A DNA stretch of 6,242 nucleotides from positions 1-6,242 of the forward strand of contig JBCBZE010000207.1 of NCBI GenBank assembly GCA_039815505.1, written 5' to 3'. Every line of letters starts with the position of its first letter. Within the stretch, counting starts at the first letter, position 1. Positions 6,220 through 6,242 of this stretch are shown one piece after another. The stretch comes from CANLWN01 sp039815505 (GTDB lineage Bacteria > Bacteroidota > Bacteroidia > Flavobacteriales > Flavobacteriaceae). Below the pieces are notes generated by a model that worked only from the letters and a program-made list of their open reading frames with translations, was not told where the DNA came from and ran no database searches. Made by a program: the position numbers and the translations under genes.

Positions 6220-6242
6220 TGGTGCCCACGACTGGAGTCGAA
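6220..6242 (-). tRNA. 3' end of a tRNA gene, truncated at the window edge
   Basis: Read on the minus strand, the last 23 bases parse exactly as a T-loop TTCGACT, T-stem strand CCAGT, acceptor strand CGTGGGC, discriminator A and an encoded CCA. The 5' side, which should begin GCCCACG, lies beyond the window. A terminator follows directly, supporting a real transcript end. The anticodon is not visible; discriminator A and a G1-C72 pair fit leucine and several other isotypes, so none is assigned. Confidence 0.78.

Noticed and set aside
1..6242. Mobile elements, CRISPR arrays, toxin-antitoxin or phage genes
   Set aside because: No transposase or integrase motifs, no regularly spaced repeats, and every long frame is assigned to a chromosomal metabolic or regulatory family. 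The truncated tRNA could in principle be an integration site, but no repeat of its 3' end is seen inside the window.

Overview
The window looks like chromosomal DNA from a marine-type member of the Bacteroidota, most likely Flavobacteriaceae. The reasons are A+T-rich DNA, almost no Shine-Dalgarno sequences, a promoter matching the Bacteroidota consensus (TTTG, then TAnnTTTG), a MerR-crtI-crtB carotenoid gene order that is common in flavobacteria, and a Gfo/Idh/MocA-DUF1080 gene pair typical of this phylum. The assignment to family is inference; no rRNA or complete tRNA is present.

Left block (1-2632, minus strand): a carotenoid operon read leftward. The first gene encodes a CarH/LitR-like MerR regulator with a cobalamin-binding module. 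It is followed by phytoene desaturase crtI and, three bases later, phytoene synthase crtB, which runs off the left edge after 77 codons. Together CrtB and CrtI take geranylgeranyl diphosphate to a lycopene-type carotenoid. The regulator has the residues expected of a B12-based light sensor, so light- and B12-dependent control of pigment is the natural hypothesis.

Control region (2633-2794): a 162-base divergent intergenic region. It holds a good promoter for the carotenoid operon, an 11-bp direct repeat (TGCAACnACAA) whose proximal copy covers the -33 element, and a perfect 13-bp palindrome between the two copies. No convincing promoter is seen for the rightward genes.

Middle block (2795-4885, plus strand): a two-gene operon with a three-base gap. 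It encodes a Gfo/Idh/MocA oxidoreductase with a Tat-like N-terminus and a DUF1080 (3-keto-disaccharide hydrolase family) lipoprotein. Both appear to be exported and probably act in sequence on a sugar or glycoside.

Right block (4887-6242, minus strand): a DadA-like FAD-dependent oxidoreductase meets the DUF1080 gene tail to tail with one base between the stop codons. Upstream of it lie a strong intrinsic terminator and the 3' end of a tRNA gene cut by the window edge. The terminator shows that the true start of the oxidoreductase is the ATG at 6137, not the longer open frame starting at 6206.

No mobile element, CRISPR array or clearly new system is visible. The points most worth following are the putative B12 photoreceptor with its candidate operators, and the exported oxidoreductase-DUF1080 pair.
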